Origin: Chloroflexota bacterium
GTDB taxonomy: Bacteria > Chloroflexota > Dehalococcoidia > JACPPY01
Direction: 5' to 3'
Length of the DNA stretch: 6,160 bases
NCBI GenBank assembly: GCA_016189825.1
Contig: JACPRR010000159.1
Location: forward strand, 1-6,160
Shown here: one piece after another, positions 5,248-6,160 of the stretch
Numbering within the stretch: the stretch's first letter is position 1
How the letters are laid out: each line of letters opens with the position of its first letter
Notes under the pieces: model-generated
The model's input: the letters and a program-made list of their open reading frames with translations, nothing else
Database searches by the model: none
Told to the model about the DNA's origin: nothing
Program-made: the position numbers and the translations under genes

Positions 5248-6160
5248 ACGTGGGTACAAAGAGTTTGAGCTTGTTGGCAGTCGGTGACCTGATGCTGGGA
5301 ATGCCGGAGCCCGAATCCTACTTTAGCCGCGTTGCTGATGTCTTGAGGTCGGGTGACATCGTGATCGCCCACAGCGAGATCCCCTATACGAAGAGCCAAT
5401 TCCGGGTGCGCTACGGCGGCGGCCCGCCACAGGACCCGGACCAGTTGCGCGCCCTGAAATACGCCGGCATCAACGTGGTGACGCTAGCCAGCAACCTGCT
5501 GTGGGACTTCGGGGCGCCGGGTGTAGAAGACACCGTCGCCTGGCTCAGGAAAAACGGCATCCCAGCGGTGGGCGCCGGCATGAATCTCGACGAAGCCAGA
5601 CGCCCGGCGATAATTGAGCGAGAAGGAACGCGGGTCGGCGTCCTGGACTACAACTGTGCCGGGCCGAAGATGACATGGGCTACCGCGGCGAAGCCGGGAC
5701 ATTGGGCTGTCGACAAGCCCGGATGCGCCTACATACACGTCATTTCCCACTATGAAGAAGACCCGATCACGCCGTGGAGACCGGTGAACTTCTACCAGTG
5801 GGCGGAACCGGGCAGCCTCCAGGCCATGGTGGATGATATCCACAATCTCAGGTCCCTCTGCGACGTCCTGGCCGTGGTGCTTCACAAAGGCGTGATCAAT
5901 GTGCCGGCCAAGGTCGCCGAATACGAACGATATGTGGCTCATGCCGCTGTCGATGCCGGAGCCGACCTCGTACTTTCGCATCACGCCCACATCCTCAAGG
6001 GAGTGGAGCTGTACAAGGGGAAGGTCATCTTCCATGGGTTGGGCAATTTCGTCGCAGTGACCGCGATGTCTCCCAGCGAATTCGACCGGATAGCCTTGAT
6101 GAGGAGAGAGGTCTTCAATTTCGAGGCTGACCCTGAATACCGCACGTACCTGTTCCACCC
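5229..6160 (+). CDS. CapA-family (poly-gamma-glutamate synthesis type) protein, 3' end beyond the window
   Basis: The frame is open from ATG 5229 to the end of the window (310 whole codons). With this start it overlaps the selenoprotein gene by 19 bases; GTG 5244 (a GTGA overlap) and GTG 5250 are alternative starts, and none has a strong ribosome binding site. The protein has a calcineurin-like phosphoesterase fold of the CapA type: AVGDLMLG (Asp20), DIVIAHSE (Glu50), a GINVVTLASN segment, VVLHKG (His219), GADLVLSHHAHILKGVE (His251, His252, His254) and a GLGNFV end motif (Asn273). The HKG form and the FHGLGNFV ending mark a CapA subfamily different from the HWG type of capsule enzymes. The usual NNHxxD motif reads SNLLWD (88-93), so a metal-site His appears to be lost. 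No signal peptide is seen, suggesting the cytoplasm. Tight spacing indicates co-translation with the selenoprotein. The substrate is unknown. Confidence 0.85.
   Translation, partial: MGTVVVNVGTKSLSLLAVGDLMLGMPEPESYFSRVADVLRSGDIVIAHSEIPYTKSQFRVRYGGGPPQDPDQLRALKYAGINVVTLASNLLWDFGAPGVEDTVAWLRKNGIPAVGAGMNLDEARRPAIIEREGTRVGVLDYNCAGPKMTWATAAKPGHWAVDKPGCAYIHVISHYEEDPITPWRPVNFYQWAEPGSLQAMVDDIHNLRSLCDVLAVVLHKGVINVPAKVAEYERYVAHAAVDAGADLVLSHHAHILKGVELYKGKVIFHGLGNFVAVTAMSPSEFDRIALMRREVFNFEADPEYRTYLFH

Noticed and set aside
3916..5259. A 447-codon open frame on the minus strand
   Set aside because: It is a mirror of the GC-rich selenoprotein gene; its translation shows no known family and has many Arg, His and Gln of the kind produced by antisense frames.

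Overview
The window has the look of an environmental bacterium of moderately high GC, most likely Chloroflexota (Dehalococcoidia-like). This rests on gene content (an oligopeptide-type ABC binding lipoprotein, a UGSC-family selenoprotein, a CapA-like protein of the HKG subtype, a DUF4389 membrane protein) and on short dispersed inverted repeats with GTCATTC-type ends. The lineage is an inference, not a demonstration. All recognisable genes lie on the + strand.

Left part (1-973): the 3' end of a GyrI-like/AraC effector-binding domain gene, a short gap with a weak terminator-like structure, then a DUF4389 membrane protein (272-973) with a strong ribosome binding site and a visible internal duplication.

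Middle (974-1824): about 850 bases without a credible gene. It holds several hairpins, two compact inverted-repeat elements (1213-1289 and 1371-1459) and a good sigma70-type promoter (1594-1623), followed by a leader of about 195 nt.

Right part (1825-6160): an apparent operon of three genes: a family 5 solute-binding lipoprotein (1825-3498), a UGSC-family selenoprotein (3538-5247), and the start of a CapA-family protein (from about 5229, running off the window). The central point is that the second gene contains an in-frame UGA at 3850-3852. A standard gene caller would split it into a 104-residue and a 457-residue protein. Reading UGA as selenocysteine restores one 569-residue protein with a C-U-G-G-C redox motif at residues 104-108. 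A bacterial SECIS-like hairpin with a GUUG loop begins 12 nt after the UGA.

The operon suggests capture of an organic ligand outside the cell, linked to a redox selenoprotein and a CapA-type phosphoesterase-fold protein. No permease, ATPase or selenocysteine machinery gene lies in the window, so the pathway itself remains unknown.
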